NCBI GenBank assembly: GCA_903870815.1
Contig: CAIQEI010000149.1
Coordinates: 1 to 41,854 of the forward strand
DNA from: an uncultured Verrucomicrobia subdivision 3 bacterium
GTDB lineage: Bacteria; Verrucomicrobiota; Verrucomicrobiia; Limisphaerales; UBA11358
Reading direction: 5' to 3'
Length of the DNA: 41,854 nucleotides
This document shows positions 1-6,330 of the stretch, piece by piece. The stretch's first letter is position 1; each line of letters starts with the position of its first letter. The translations under genes were made by a program, and so were the position numbers. The notes under the pieces were generated by a model. The model was given only the letters and a program-made list of their open reading frames with translations, had not been told where the DNA came from and searched no databases.

Positions 1-158
1 CCTACGCCGCCGCCGCCTACGCCGCCGCCGCCACCTCCGCCGCCGCCGACGCCGCCGACGCCGCCACCTCCGCCGCCTACGCCGCCGCCGCCCGACAGAA
101 GGAGCGGCAGTGGCAGGCGGACAAGATCCGTGAACTGATTCCCTGCCCGTTCGACTGA
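1..158 (+). CDS. Ala-rich Imm-5-like protein, C-terminal part (5' part at 41443-41854)
   Basis: The frame starting at base 3 reads through GCC/TAC/GAC/ACC triplets (Ala, Tyr, Asp, Thr, Ser) into ARQKERQWQADKIRELIP and stops at TGA 156-158. It has no start codon here. The last bases of the window end in the same Ala tract followed by ARQK, in a compatible frame, so this is the tail of the gene that begins at 41443. The ending (charged helix, then IRELIP-CPF) matches what I know of the C-terminus of Imm-5-like 'putative immunity' proteins of phages and planctomycete/verrucomicrobial genomes. Its function is unknown. The stop codon lies inside a small hairpin (155-167). Confidence 0.7.
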   Translation, partial: YAAAAYAAAATSAAADAADAATSAAYAAAARQKERQWQADKIRELIPCPFD

Positions 159-174
159 CTGCGTCAGGGCCACC
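155..174 (+). repeat. Hairpin mini-element, family B copy 1
   Basis: CTGAC-TGC-GTCAG (5-bp stem, 3-nt loop) followed by GGCCACC. The TGA stop of the Ala-rich gene forms part of the left stem. The same architecture recurs at 3955, 11535, 24076 and 37337. Confidence 0.7.
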
Positions 175-188
175 ATAAAAACAAAACT

Positions 189-551
189 ATGAGCATCAAG
201 AGCACATTCCTATCAGCGGTGAAGGCGGCTGAAAAAACGGTCTCCAACATTTTGCCGGCCAAAAAACCCGCGCCGCCGATCGCGCCGCCGCCTCCGCCGG
301 GCGCAAAAAACCCCGGGCCGGATCCGGAGGCACCCGTGCTGTTGCTGGCGTGGCGGGCGCCGAGCCTGAACACCCAACTGCTGGTGGCGTACAAGCCCGG
401 CACGGATCCCAACAACCCCAACAACCTCGTGACGGTGCAGGTGCGCGCTAATCACAATTTCCTCCCGGGCATGAAGCTGCGGGTGCAGCACGTTGAGGGG
501 ACTATCTACAACCTGGTGGGGCCGCTGCCACGCTGGCGCGGCCGCTACTGA
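189..551 (+). CDS. Hypothetical protein with proline-rich linker (120 aa)
   Basis: The ATG at 189 follows an A-rich leader with no clear Shine-Dalgarno (SD). Residues 1-22 form a basic amphipathic helix. Residues 24-40 are rich in Ala-Pro with a run of six prolines. Residues 48-120 look like a small beta-rich domain that ends in a basic tail (PRWRGRY). No family was recognised. It lies between the Ala-rich gene and a small hypothetical, and its TGA is followed directly by a family A hairpin. It belongs to the early, replication-side gene block. The reading frame shows ordinary high-GC codon use and I regard it as real. Confidence 0.6.
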   Translation: MSIKSTFLSAVKAAEKTVSNILPAKKPAPPIAPPPPPGAKNPGPDPEAPVLLLAWRAPSLNTQLLVAYKPGTDPNNPNNLVTVQVRANHNFLPGMKLRVQHVEGTIYNLVGPLPRWRGRY

Positions 552-573
552 CCAGCGTGACGCTGGACCCAAT
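552..573 (+). repeat. Hairpin mini-element, family A copy 1
   Basis: CCAGC-GTGAC-GCTGG followed by ACCCAAT, starting on the base after the TGA at 549-551 and ending 6 nt before the ATG at 580. There is no T-tract, so it is not a classical terminator. Confidence 0.8.
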
Positions 574-579
574 CCTTTT

Positions 580-792
580 ATGAGCGACTCGCTGATCAAT
601 CGCATTCTGACGCTCTCCGGGCCGATGCCGGACGTGGAGCGGCACCGGCGATACCTACAGGGCCTGAATGTGCGCCAGCTCCAGGAGCGGGAGGCGGCGC
701 CACTCTCTGGACCCCGCCAGGAACGGCCGGCGGTACAATTTTGGGGGCCGCAAAAAAAACGCGCCAGCAAGGGAGCACCATGCCCAGCTTGA
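580..792 (+). CDS. Small hypothetical protein (70 aa)
   Basis: The ATG at 580 lies just after hairpin A1. The frame is open further upstream, but starting there would translate the hairpin, so I chose the first ATG after it. The first ~40 residues (MSDSLINRILTLSG...RHRRYLQGLNVRQLQERE) look helical. The C-terminal part is basic, Pro/Gln-rich and probably disordered. The end overlaps the start of the replication initiator (780) by 13 nt. No family was recognised; the overlap suggests coupled translation with the next gene. Confidence 0.5.
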   Translation: MSDSLINRILTLSGPMPDVERHRRYLQGLNVRQLQEREAAPLSGPRQERPAVQFWGPQKKRASKGAPCPA

Positions 793-1667
793 GAGGCAGC
801 ATCATCATCTCGAAGCGGATCCGCCAGCATCATGTGTGGCAGCGGGAGCCTTACAATTACGCGCAGGCCTGGGTGGACCTGGTGCTGCTGGCGAACGATG
901 CACCGCGCACGATCACGATCCACGGCGAGGCCATTGCGCTCGAACGCGGGCAGCTGGCGTGGAGCATGCGGACGCTGGAGAAGGAATGGCAGCGGTCGGC
1001 AGAGTGGATCACCCGCTTCTTAAAATTCTGTCAGGACGAGACGATGATCACGGTGGATGCGAACCGCCGCCGGACCATCATTTCAGTCATCAATTACGAC
1101 ACCTACAACACCCTATCTACGGACACAGAACCGGACACAGAACCGGACACAGAACCGGACACAGAACCGGACACAGAACCGGACAAGAAGGGGGAAACTG
1201 GAATAGGAAGTAGGAAAGGGGAAGGGAATCCCCCCGCAAATGCTGGGTTTGTGGAAGTACCGCCTGAATCCGAAGTTTTGGAGTTTGCGACGGCCTATCC
1301 GGGGGACATTGCGCGGGGTATTCCGAGCCCAATCCCGGGCACCTGGGCGCTCGACTGGTTCCGATACAAGGTAGGAGCCCAAGCCCTGCCAAAAAAATGG
1401 CGCGAAAAAATGGCGGCCGACTTTCAACGCGACTGGCTGGCGGGACATCCGAAGGCGAGGTCCTTGCGGACGGCCACCCTGCCCGGAGGGGGCAAGGGTC
1501 CAGACGGGCGGACGGCGGCGCAGGCGCGCTTTGAATTGTCCCGGGAGCTGGAGGAGGTGCAGGAACGACTGGACGCGGCCTATGACTCCGGCTGCCAGGC
1601 GGACGCCAAGGATGCGGCGCGGGAGAAGGAATTGAAGAAGCTCATCCGCGAGCTGGGGGCTAAATAA
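780..1667 (+). CDS. Replication initiator / helicase-loader-like protein with winged-helix N-terminus
   Basis: The ATG at 780 has a good SD (AAGGGAG, about 7 nt upstream). An upstream in-frame start at 741 would read through it. Residues 1-108 follow the winged-helix pattern of phage replisome-organiser N-termini: RGSIIISKRI, AWVDLVLLAN, IALERGQLAWSMRTLEKEW, then a beta-wing ending in ISVINYDTY. Residues 115-134 are five exact DTEP repeats. Residues 150-235 contain an aromatic/basic segment (WALDWFRYKVG, WREKMAADFQRDWL). Residues 245-295 are a charged coiled coil. It lies directly upstream of dnaB, the classical position of an origin-binding initiator or helicase loader. The family is known to bind origin DNA and recruit DnaB; a specific match is inferred. 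Confidence 0.72.
   Translation: MPSLRGSIIISKRIRQHHVWQREPYNYAQAWVDLVLLANDAPRTITIHGEAIALERGQLAWSMRTLEKEWQRSAEWITRFLKFCQDETMITVDANRRRTIISVINYDTYNTLSTDTEPDTEPDTEPDTEPDTEPDKKGETGIGSRKGEGNPPANAGFVEVPPESEVLEFATAYPGDIARGIPSPIPGTWALDWFRYKVGAQALPKKWREKMAADFQRDWLAGHPKARSLRTATLPGGGKGPDGRTAAQARFELSRELEEVQERLDAAYDSGCQADAKDAAREKELKKLIRELGAK
1122..1181 (+). repeat. 12-bp tandem repeat, five copies (DTEP linker)
   Basis: Five perfect copies of GACACAGAACCG in frame inside the initiator gene, encoding (DTEP)5. It is a minisatellite-type acidic linker between the winged helix and the C-terminal domain. Copy-number change would keep the frame. Confidence 0.95.
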
Positions 1668-1672
1668 TTTTT

Positions 1673-3370
1673 ATGGAATCCATTTCTGACCAGCTTGAAG
1701 CTGGACCCAATCTGAACAAAACCCGCCGGCGGCCACATGCGGCCGCGGCCAACCTGGACCGGTTGCCGCCGCATAGCGTGGAGGCGGAGCAGGGGGTGCT
1801 GGGGTGCTGCCTGCTTGATCCGCAGGTGGTGATGGGGACTTGTGTGGAGCGGTTGAAGGGGGACGGGCACCTGGCGTTTTATGATCTGCGGCACCAAACC
1901 GTTTTCAACGTGCTGCGGGCCATGTACGACGAACAGATGGGCATTGACCTGATCACGGTCCAGGAGCGGTTGAAGCAACAGAACACGCTGGAAGAGGTCG
2001 GCGGCATTGCCTACCTGAGCCAGTTGCAGGATGGGGTGCCCAGTGCCGCGAACCTGGACTACTACCTGGACATTGTGAAGGAGAAACACAAGCTCCGGAA
2101 GTTGATCCAGCTCTGCGGCGGGATCGCGGGCAAGATTTACGATTACGAGGGGGAGGCGGATAAACTGATCGTGGAATGCGAGGCGGAGATCTCCAAACTC
2201 ACGGAGGAGGAGACACCGCAGACGGAGCAGCACATCCGCCAGGTGATGCTGGGGGTGATTGCCGACATGGAGCAGTGGCATTACAGCCGCGGCAGCCAGC
2301 AGCTGCGCGGATTGCCCACCGGGCCGGCCGGGGTGTACCTCGACAAGGTCTTGATGGGGATCCGGCCGATGCACTACGTGACGGTGGCCGGCCGGCCGGG
2401 TGAGGGCAAATCCTCCTGGGCGATGAACCTGGTGGAATTTCTGGCGGCGGATTATGTGTGGCAAAAGCCGACGGGCAAAAAAATCCTGAAGGACGCCGGC
2501 GAGGGTGAGCCGCCGGTGGAAGTGGAGGAGACCGAACCGGTGAAGGGTATTCCGGTGGGCGTGTTCACCATCGAGATGGACAACGAAAGCCTGGGCTACC
2601 GGCTGCTGTTTGGCCGGGCTGGTGTCTCGGAAGCAAAATTCAACCAAGGATTCGCGCCGAAGGGGACGAATGAAAAGCTGGCCATGGCGGCCAGCCAGCT
2701 GGCGGCGACGAACATCTGGCTGGATGACAGCACGGGCCAGACGATCAACCAGATCGCCGCCAAGGCGCGCCGGATGGCACGGCAGCACGGCATCAAACTC
2801 TTCGTGCTCGATTATCTCCAGCTCTGCGTCTCGGACAATCCGCGCGATGAGGAGCGGATCAAACTCGACAAAATTTCCAAAAAAATCATGGCGCTCAAAA
2901 AACAGCTGGGCGTGCCCTGGCTGGTGCTGGCGCAGTTGAACCGGAACATCGAGACGGACGGCCGGGGCCGCGACCGCCAGCCGCTGCTCTCCGACCTGGC
3001 CGGCTCCGGAGCCATCGAGCAGGACAGCGACAAGGTGATCATCATCCGCAAAACCCCGCGCCGCGAGGTGGAGGAGGCGCCGGAGAACGGGACCAGCGAC
3101 CGGGAGATCATTGACCGGGTGGTGTCGGAAAAGGAATTGAGCTGGGATGAGGTGCCAACCCGCATGGACCTGTGGGTGGTGAAGAACCGGCGCGGTCCCC
3201 GGGGCAAGGCGGAATTTATTTTTCAGAACAATCTCTGCCGGTTCAAGGATTGGCATCTGTGGAAGGTGGAGATGGGGGTGGAGGCCAGGAAGGAAGGCGA
3301 ATCGAAGCACTTTGGCCAAGCACCTGACGGTGCGGCCGCGATGCCAACGAATGACGAATTGGGAATGTAG
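1673..3370 (+). CDS. dnaB: Replicative DNA helicase, DnaB family
   Basis: A 565-residue hexameric 5'-3' helicase that unwinds the phage replication fork. The N-terminal domain is recognisable from residue 31 (LPPHSVEAEQGVLGCCLLDP) to about 125. The RecA-like domain carries Walker A AGRPGEGKSS (239-248), Walker B FVLDY (377-381), QLNRNIE (421-427) and the SDLAGSGAIEQDSD motif (440-453). An acidic/Lys insertion of about 35 residues (260-292) lies between the Walker A helix and the next strand; it is unusual and of unknown role. The first ~20 residues are partly encoded by a family A hairpin (DQLEAGPN), so the native start may lie differently; ATG 1673 has no good SD. It is somewhat longer than typical DnaB (~450-470). 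Encoded just after the initiator. Confidence 0.95.
   Translation: MESISDQLEAGPNLNKTRRRPHAAAANLDRLPPHSVEAEQGVLGCCLLDPQVVMGTCVERLKGDGHLAFYDLRHQTVFNVLRAMYDEQMGIDLITVQERLKQQNTLEEVGGIAYLSQLQDGVPSAANLDYYLDIVKEKHKLRKLIQLCGGIAGKIYDYEGEADKLIVECEAEISKLTEEETPQTEQHIRQVMLGVIADMEQWHYSRGSQQLRGLPTGPAGVYLDKVLMGIRPMHYVTVAGRPGEGKSSWAMNLVEFLAADYVWQKPTGKKILKDAGEGEPPVEVEETEPVKGIPVGVFTIEMDNESLGYRLLFGRAGVSEAKFNQGFAPKGTNEKLAMAASQLAATNIWLDDSTGQTINQIAAKARRMARQHGIKLFVLDYLQLCVSDNPRDEERIKLDKISKKIMALKKQLGVPWLVLAQLNRNIETDGRGRDRQPLLSDLAGSGAIEQDSDKVIIIRKTPRREVEEAPENGTSDREIIDRVVSEKELSWDEVPTRMDLWVVKNRRGPRGKAEFIFQNNLCRFKDWHLWKVEMGVEARKEGESKHFGQAPDGAAAMPTNDELGM
1690..1711 (+). repeat. Hairpin mini-element, family A copy 2 (inside dnaB)
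   Basis: CCAGC-TTGAA-GCTGG followed by ACCCAAT. It lies 17 nt after the annotated dnaB ATG and is translated as DQLEAGPN. The stem is intact, with compensating changes relative to copy 1 (GTGAC loop replaced by TTGAA). Confidence 0.75.
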
Positions 3371-3434
3371 AGCGGTGATCAACAAACAACAACCAAACCA
3401 CCGGCGCAGCCGGATTAAGAAAGCGATAAATAAA

Positions 3435-3953
3435 ATGAAAGAACTGGAACAGGCCCTGACGGCCGTGGAAAACGAGATCGAACGACTGACGAAGGCAGCG
3501 GAGGTAATCCGGCCTTTAGTCCAAACACCGGGAACGCCGAAAAGCGATCCGCGGGGCGTCCAGACGCCCGGACCGAAAGGGAAGCGGGCGTACGCCAAGC
3601 GGAAGGGGATGCCGCCGCTGGAGGTGCGGAAAACGGCCAAGGGGGGGGGCACGGTGAAAACGGAAACGCCGGCCCGCGCCGGCACCAGCGCGGCGACGGA
3701 CGAAGCGGCGCCGCACACGTTTGCGGGCGCGGTGAAACGCGTGCTGCGCGAAAGCAAGACGCCACCCACGGTGGCGGCCCTTTACGACGCGATCTCCACG
3801 CGGTGGCCGGACCTGGCCGAGGACAAGGACGCCGGCAATGTGATGGCAAACCTGGAATATGCGGCCGGCCAGGGGAATTGCGAGAAGCTGGGACGCGGCG
3901 CGCTGGCGACGTTCCGCATCCTGAAGCCCGAATATTTTGAGGAAACCGAGTAA
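3435..3953 (+). CDS. Putative winged-helix DNA-binding protein (172 aa)
   Basis: I chose the ATG at 3435. The frame is open from 3312, but the upstream part overlaps dnaB in another frame and crosses an intergenic hairpin (CCGGC-GCA-GCCGG at 3401-3413). Residues 1-30 form a coiled coil (MKELEQALTAVENEIERL). Residues 30-95 are Pro/Lys/Gly-rich and probably disordered. Residues ~100-172 (HTFAGAVKRVLRE, PPTVAALYDAIS, DAGNVMANLEYAAGQG, LGRGALATFRI) have the helix-turn-helix plus wing pattern of HARE/HB1-like wHTH domains. It sits between dnaB and the parB-like gene, so a role in replication or regulation is plausible. The assignment rests on pattern only. Confidence 0.55.
   Translation: MKELEQALTAVENEIERLTKAAEVIRPLVQTPGTPKSDPRGVQTPGPKGKRAYAKRKGMPPLEVRKTAKGGGTVKTETPARAGTSAATDEAAPHTFAGAVKRVLRESKTPPTVAALYDAISTRWPDLAEDKDAGNVMANLEYAAGQGNCEKLGRGALATFRILKPEYFEETE
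3554..3574 (+). repeat. Hairpin element, family C (in coding sequence)
   Basis: GGGCGT-CCAG-ACGCCC, a perfect 6-bp stem, followed by GGACC. It is translated inside the disordered linker of the wHTH protein as part of GVQTPGP. Similar sequences occur at 31806, 35605, 40594 and 41307. Confidence 0.6.
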
Positions 3954-3954
3954 G

Positions 3955-3973
3955 CCACTGCGTGGTGGCCACC
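3955..3973 (+). repeat. Hairpin mini-element, family B copy 2
   Basis: CCAC-TGC-GTGG (extendable by a G-T pair) followed by TGGCCACC, starting 1-2 nt after the TAA at 3951-3953. A family A-like hairpin follows at 3980. Confidence 0.65.
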
Positions 3974-3979
3974 ATTAAA

Positions 3980-3999
3980 CCCGCTGAGCGGGACCAAAC
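3980..3999 (+). repeat. Hairpin mini-element, family A-like copy 7
   Basis: CCCGC-TGA-GCGGG followed by ACCAAAC. Two hairpins in tandem (B2, then this one) occupy the junction between the wHTH gene and parB. The loop is shorter than in other family A copies. Confidence 0.6.
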
Positions 4000-4028
4000 A
4001 ACCAACACCAGCACACGAAAGGAACACA

Positions 4029-5849
4029 ATGAAAAAGACAAAGACAGCAACCGTGCCGGCGGGGGACAACCTGAAGGTTGAACTCCAACCCGGTGAATCC
4101 ATGCGGGTGCCGTACGCGAAGGTGCGGCCGGACCCGAACCAGCCGCGCAAGACGTTCAACGAGGCGGCGCTGAAGGAACTGGCGGACAGCATCGCCCAAC
4201 AGGGGATCCTCCAGCCACTGATCCTGGAACTGAAGCCGGCGAAATACAAGATCCTGGAGCCGGACCTGCACGTGAAGGAGTACCGGGTACTGGAGGCAAC
4301 GCCGGAGGGCGACATCCCGTGGACGGAAGTGCTGCGGTCGGGCAAGGAGGACCAGTGCGTGAGCTATGCCGGGGTGCAGAACCTGACGGAAAGCTATCAG
4401 ATCGTGTGCGGGGAGCGGCGCTGGCGGGCCGCGGGGATGCAGCCCAAGGGGACGATGGACACCATCCCGGCGGTGGTTTATCGCGGGTTGTCGGACCGAC
4501 AACGGTTTGCGATGCAGTTCATCGAGAATAATCAGCGCGAGAACATCACGGCGCTGGAGGAGGCAGCGGCGCTGCAACGGCAACTGGAGGACCGGCGGAA
4601 GAAGGACGCGACGTTCAACAAGGAGAAGCTGGCGGCGGAACTGGGCATGAGCCGGGCGGCGATCTTTGAACTGTTCAAGCTGAACCGGCTGCACGCGCCG
4701 GTGCGGGCGGCGCTGGTGGCGGGCAAGATCAGCGTGAGTGTGGCGGGCGAACTGGCAAAGGTGCCGACGCCGAAGGCGCAGGAGAAGCTGCTGAAAAAAA
4801 TCACGGACGAGAAGGAATGGAAATTCCCATTCAGTGTGCGGGACGTGCAGGAGATCATCGAGGACGATTACGTGAAGCAGCTCGATGACGCGCCGTTTGA
4901 CACCAAGCTGACCTACGGCGACAGCGTGGCCGGCGTGCTCGATGCCTGCACGCATTGCCCGAACCGGACGGGCAACCAGGTGGACGAGTTTCCGGAACTG
5001 AAGACGCGGCCCAACGTGTGCACCAACCCGGATTGCTACGCGGGCAAAGTGCGGGCGTACTGGCTGGAACAGGCCAAGGACGAAATGGACAAGGGTAAAA
5101 CGGTCCTGACCGAGAAGGAATACAAGGCGCAGCGCGCCACATTGACGCCGGTGGATGAATACATCTATCCGGTCGGCAAAAATGGAACCCTCAAAGCACT
5201 GCTCGGCAAGCATTCGCCGGACCCGATACTGGTGGCCACGGCGGGCGGGATGGCGAAGTATTTCCGCAAGGAGGATCTGCCGGAGGCGTTCACGGCGGCG
5301 AAACTGAAATTCCGCGAGCACGATGCCTCGATGCAAACGCCGGAAGAAAAGGCCAAGGCGGAGGCGAAGCGGAAGGAACAAATCGCACTGGGCGAACGGG
5401 TGAAGGACTACCTCGACACGCGCGTGGACGAGCTGGCCAAGGCCCTGCCCAAACTGAAGCCGGCGGTCGCCTTTGAGGTGCTCGAACTGTTGCTGGATGG
5501 CATAGACAGTTACGGCGAGGTGGAATTTGAGACGGGTCCGCTGGAGAAATTGAAAGACCCGCAGGGCAAAGTGCTGGCGGCGTTCTTCAAGACTAGCGGC
5601 AATGACCCGTGGGATTGCCACGAATGGCAGAAGGACGCGGTGGCGGCGTGGAAGCTGGCCGGCATTGACCTGGTGGAGGGATTCAAGGCGAGCGAAAAAA
5701 CAGCGCAACCGGCGCTGGTTTTACCCGCGAAAAAAGCGCCGCTGCAACCAAAGCTGCTGAAGGTGGCCAAACTCTCCCCCACCGCGATTGCGCGGATCAA
5801 GGCGGCGCAGAGGGCGCGCTGGGCGAAGATCAAAGCCAAGGTGAAGTAA
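4029..5849 (+). CDS. ParB/Spo0J-like DNA-binding protein with a Cys cluster (606 aa)
   Basis: The ATG at 4029 has SD AAAGGAAC. Residues 25-65 are the ParB N-terminal domain (VPYAKVRPDPNQPRKTF, ELADSIAQQGILQPLIL). The arginine motif GERRWRAAG is at 128-136 and FIENNQRENI at 164-173. A KorB/Noc-type HTH follows (about 195-222, LAAELGMSRAAIFELFKLNR). Residues ~70-122 are an insertion not seen in the canonical domain. Residues 307-336 carry CTHC and CTNPDC, a probable zinc site. The C-terminus is Lys/Ala-rich. ParB-family proteins segregate DNA and use CTP through the GERR motif; phage versions also act as regulators or nucleases. No ParA is seen, so partition is unlikely to be its only role. Much longer than typical ParB (~300 aa). 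Confidence 0.85.
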   Translation: MKKTKTATVPAGDNLKVELQPGESMRVPYAKVRPDPNQPRKTFNEAALKELADSIAQQGILQPLILELKPAKYKILEPDLHVKEYRVLEATPEGDIPWTEVLRSGKEDQCVSYAGVQNLTESYQIVCGERRWRAAGMQPKGTMDTIPAVVYRGLSDRQRFAMQFIENNQRENITALEEAAALQRQLEDRRKKDATFNKEKLAAELGMSRAAIFELFKLNRLHAPVRAALVAGKISVSVAGELAKVPTPKAQEKLLKKITDEKEWKFPFSVRDVQEIIEDDYVKQLDDAPFDTKLTYGDSVAGVLDACTHCPNRTGNQVDEFPELKTRPNVCTNPDCYAGKVRAYWLEQAKDEMDKGKTVLTEKEYKAQRATLTPVDEYIYPVGKNGTLKALLGKHSPDPILVATAGGMAKYFRKEDLPEAFTAAKLKFREHDASMQTPEEKAKAEAKRKEQIALGERVKDYLDTRVDELAKALPKLKPAVAFEVLELLLDGIDSYGEVEFETGPLEKLKDPQGKVLAAFFKTSGNDPWDCHEWQKDAVAAWKLAGIDLVEGFKASEKTAQPALVLPAKKAPLQPKLLKVAKLSPTAIARIKAAQRARWAKIKAKVK

Positions 5850-5854
5850 AACCC

Positions 5855-6088
5855 ATGGGCGCGCGCGTGACCAACTCGCAACTGTTCGACACCTGCTACA
5901 GCCGGACGCAGATCGCGGCGGAAAAGCTGATCGAACTGCAAGACGGCCGGCGGGAACGGGGCCAGGAACCGGACCGGGCGAGTTGGAAACGCGTGCGGGA
6001 TCTCTTGCGCGAGGCCTACGGGGCGGCGCAGGAGCTGAAGCAGCGAAATAAACAACAAAGGCGCGAAGGCGCAAAGGAAGGAAAATAA
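5855..6088 (+). CDS. Small helical hypothetical protein (77 aa)
   Basis: The ATG at 5855 is 5 nt after the parB-like stop and has no separate promoter visible, so it is probably co-transcribed. The protein is charged and helical (AAEKLIELQDGRRERG, SWKRVRDLLREAYGAAQELKQR). The last residues (RREGAKEGK) are encoded by an AAAGGCGCGAAGGCGCAAAGG simple repeat, and its stop lies at the repeat's end. No family was recognised. Confidence 0.55.
   Translation: MGARVTNSQLFDTCYSRTQIAAEKLIELQDGRRERGQEPDRASWKRVRDLLREAYGAAQELKQRNKQQRREGAKEGK
6057..6083 (+). repeat. AAGGCGC-type simple repeat at the gene end
   Basis: AAAGGCGCGAAGGCGCAAAGG followed by AAGG, with internal direct repeats of AAGGCGC/GAAGGCGC. 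It forms the 3' end of the 5855 gene. It resembles dispersed intergenic repeats of environmental bacterial chromosomes (recollection, not searched). Confidence 0.55.
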
Positions 6089-6089
6089 C

Positions 6090-6302
6090 ATGAATGACTG
6101 GATTAAAACACACGACACGGTGAACGAAGAGACGGGACTACGGCAGTTAACGGAAGTGCTGGAGCTGCCGCATGGCTGCCTGGTGCGGTCCACCACGGTG
6201 CAGCGGGGCCGGTTCAGCCAGCCGACCGCCGCCACGCAGACGTTTGTGCCGAGCCTGAAACTGGAACGGGCCGCGGGTGCGGTGAGCTTTGGGCTCAAGT
6301 AA
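6090..6302 (+). CDS. Small hypothetical protein (70 aa)
   Basis: The ATG at 6090 lies one base after the previous stop. A good purine-rich SD (AAGGAAGG) is supplied by the repeat just upstream. The protein alternates short beta-like segments (GCLVRSTTVQRGRFSQ, TFVPSLKLER) with no motif I recognise. Its stop is followed by a C/A-rich leader (AACCAACACCAACACA) shared with the parB-like gene's leader. It lies within the ParB-to-terminase operon. Confidence 0.55.
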   Translation: MNDWIKTHDTVNEETGLRQLTEVLELPHGCLVRSTTVQRGRFSQPTAATQTFVPSLKLERAAGAVSFGLK

Positions 6303-6330
6303 CCAACACCAACACAACCATAGGAACAAA

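Noticed and set aside
1-92. CRISPR array in the repeated GCC/TAC tract
   Set aside because: Units are 3-12 bp codon-phase repeats with no unique spacers and lie inside an Ala-rich reading frame.
213-923. Long minus-strand frame (236 codons) opposite the first genes
   Set aside because: It is antisense to three real genes, Arg/His-rich as expected from the complement of high-GC coding DNA, and has no domain.
1580-3769. 729-codon minus-strand frame opposite dnaB
   Set aside because: A shadow of dnaB in GC-rich DNA: low-complexity His/Arg/Leu composition and no motifs, while the plus strand holds a complete helicase.
3975-5708. 577-codon minus-strand frame opposite the parB-like gene
   Set aside because: A shadow frame with Arg/Leu/Gln-biased composition; the plus strand has clear ParB motifs.
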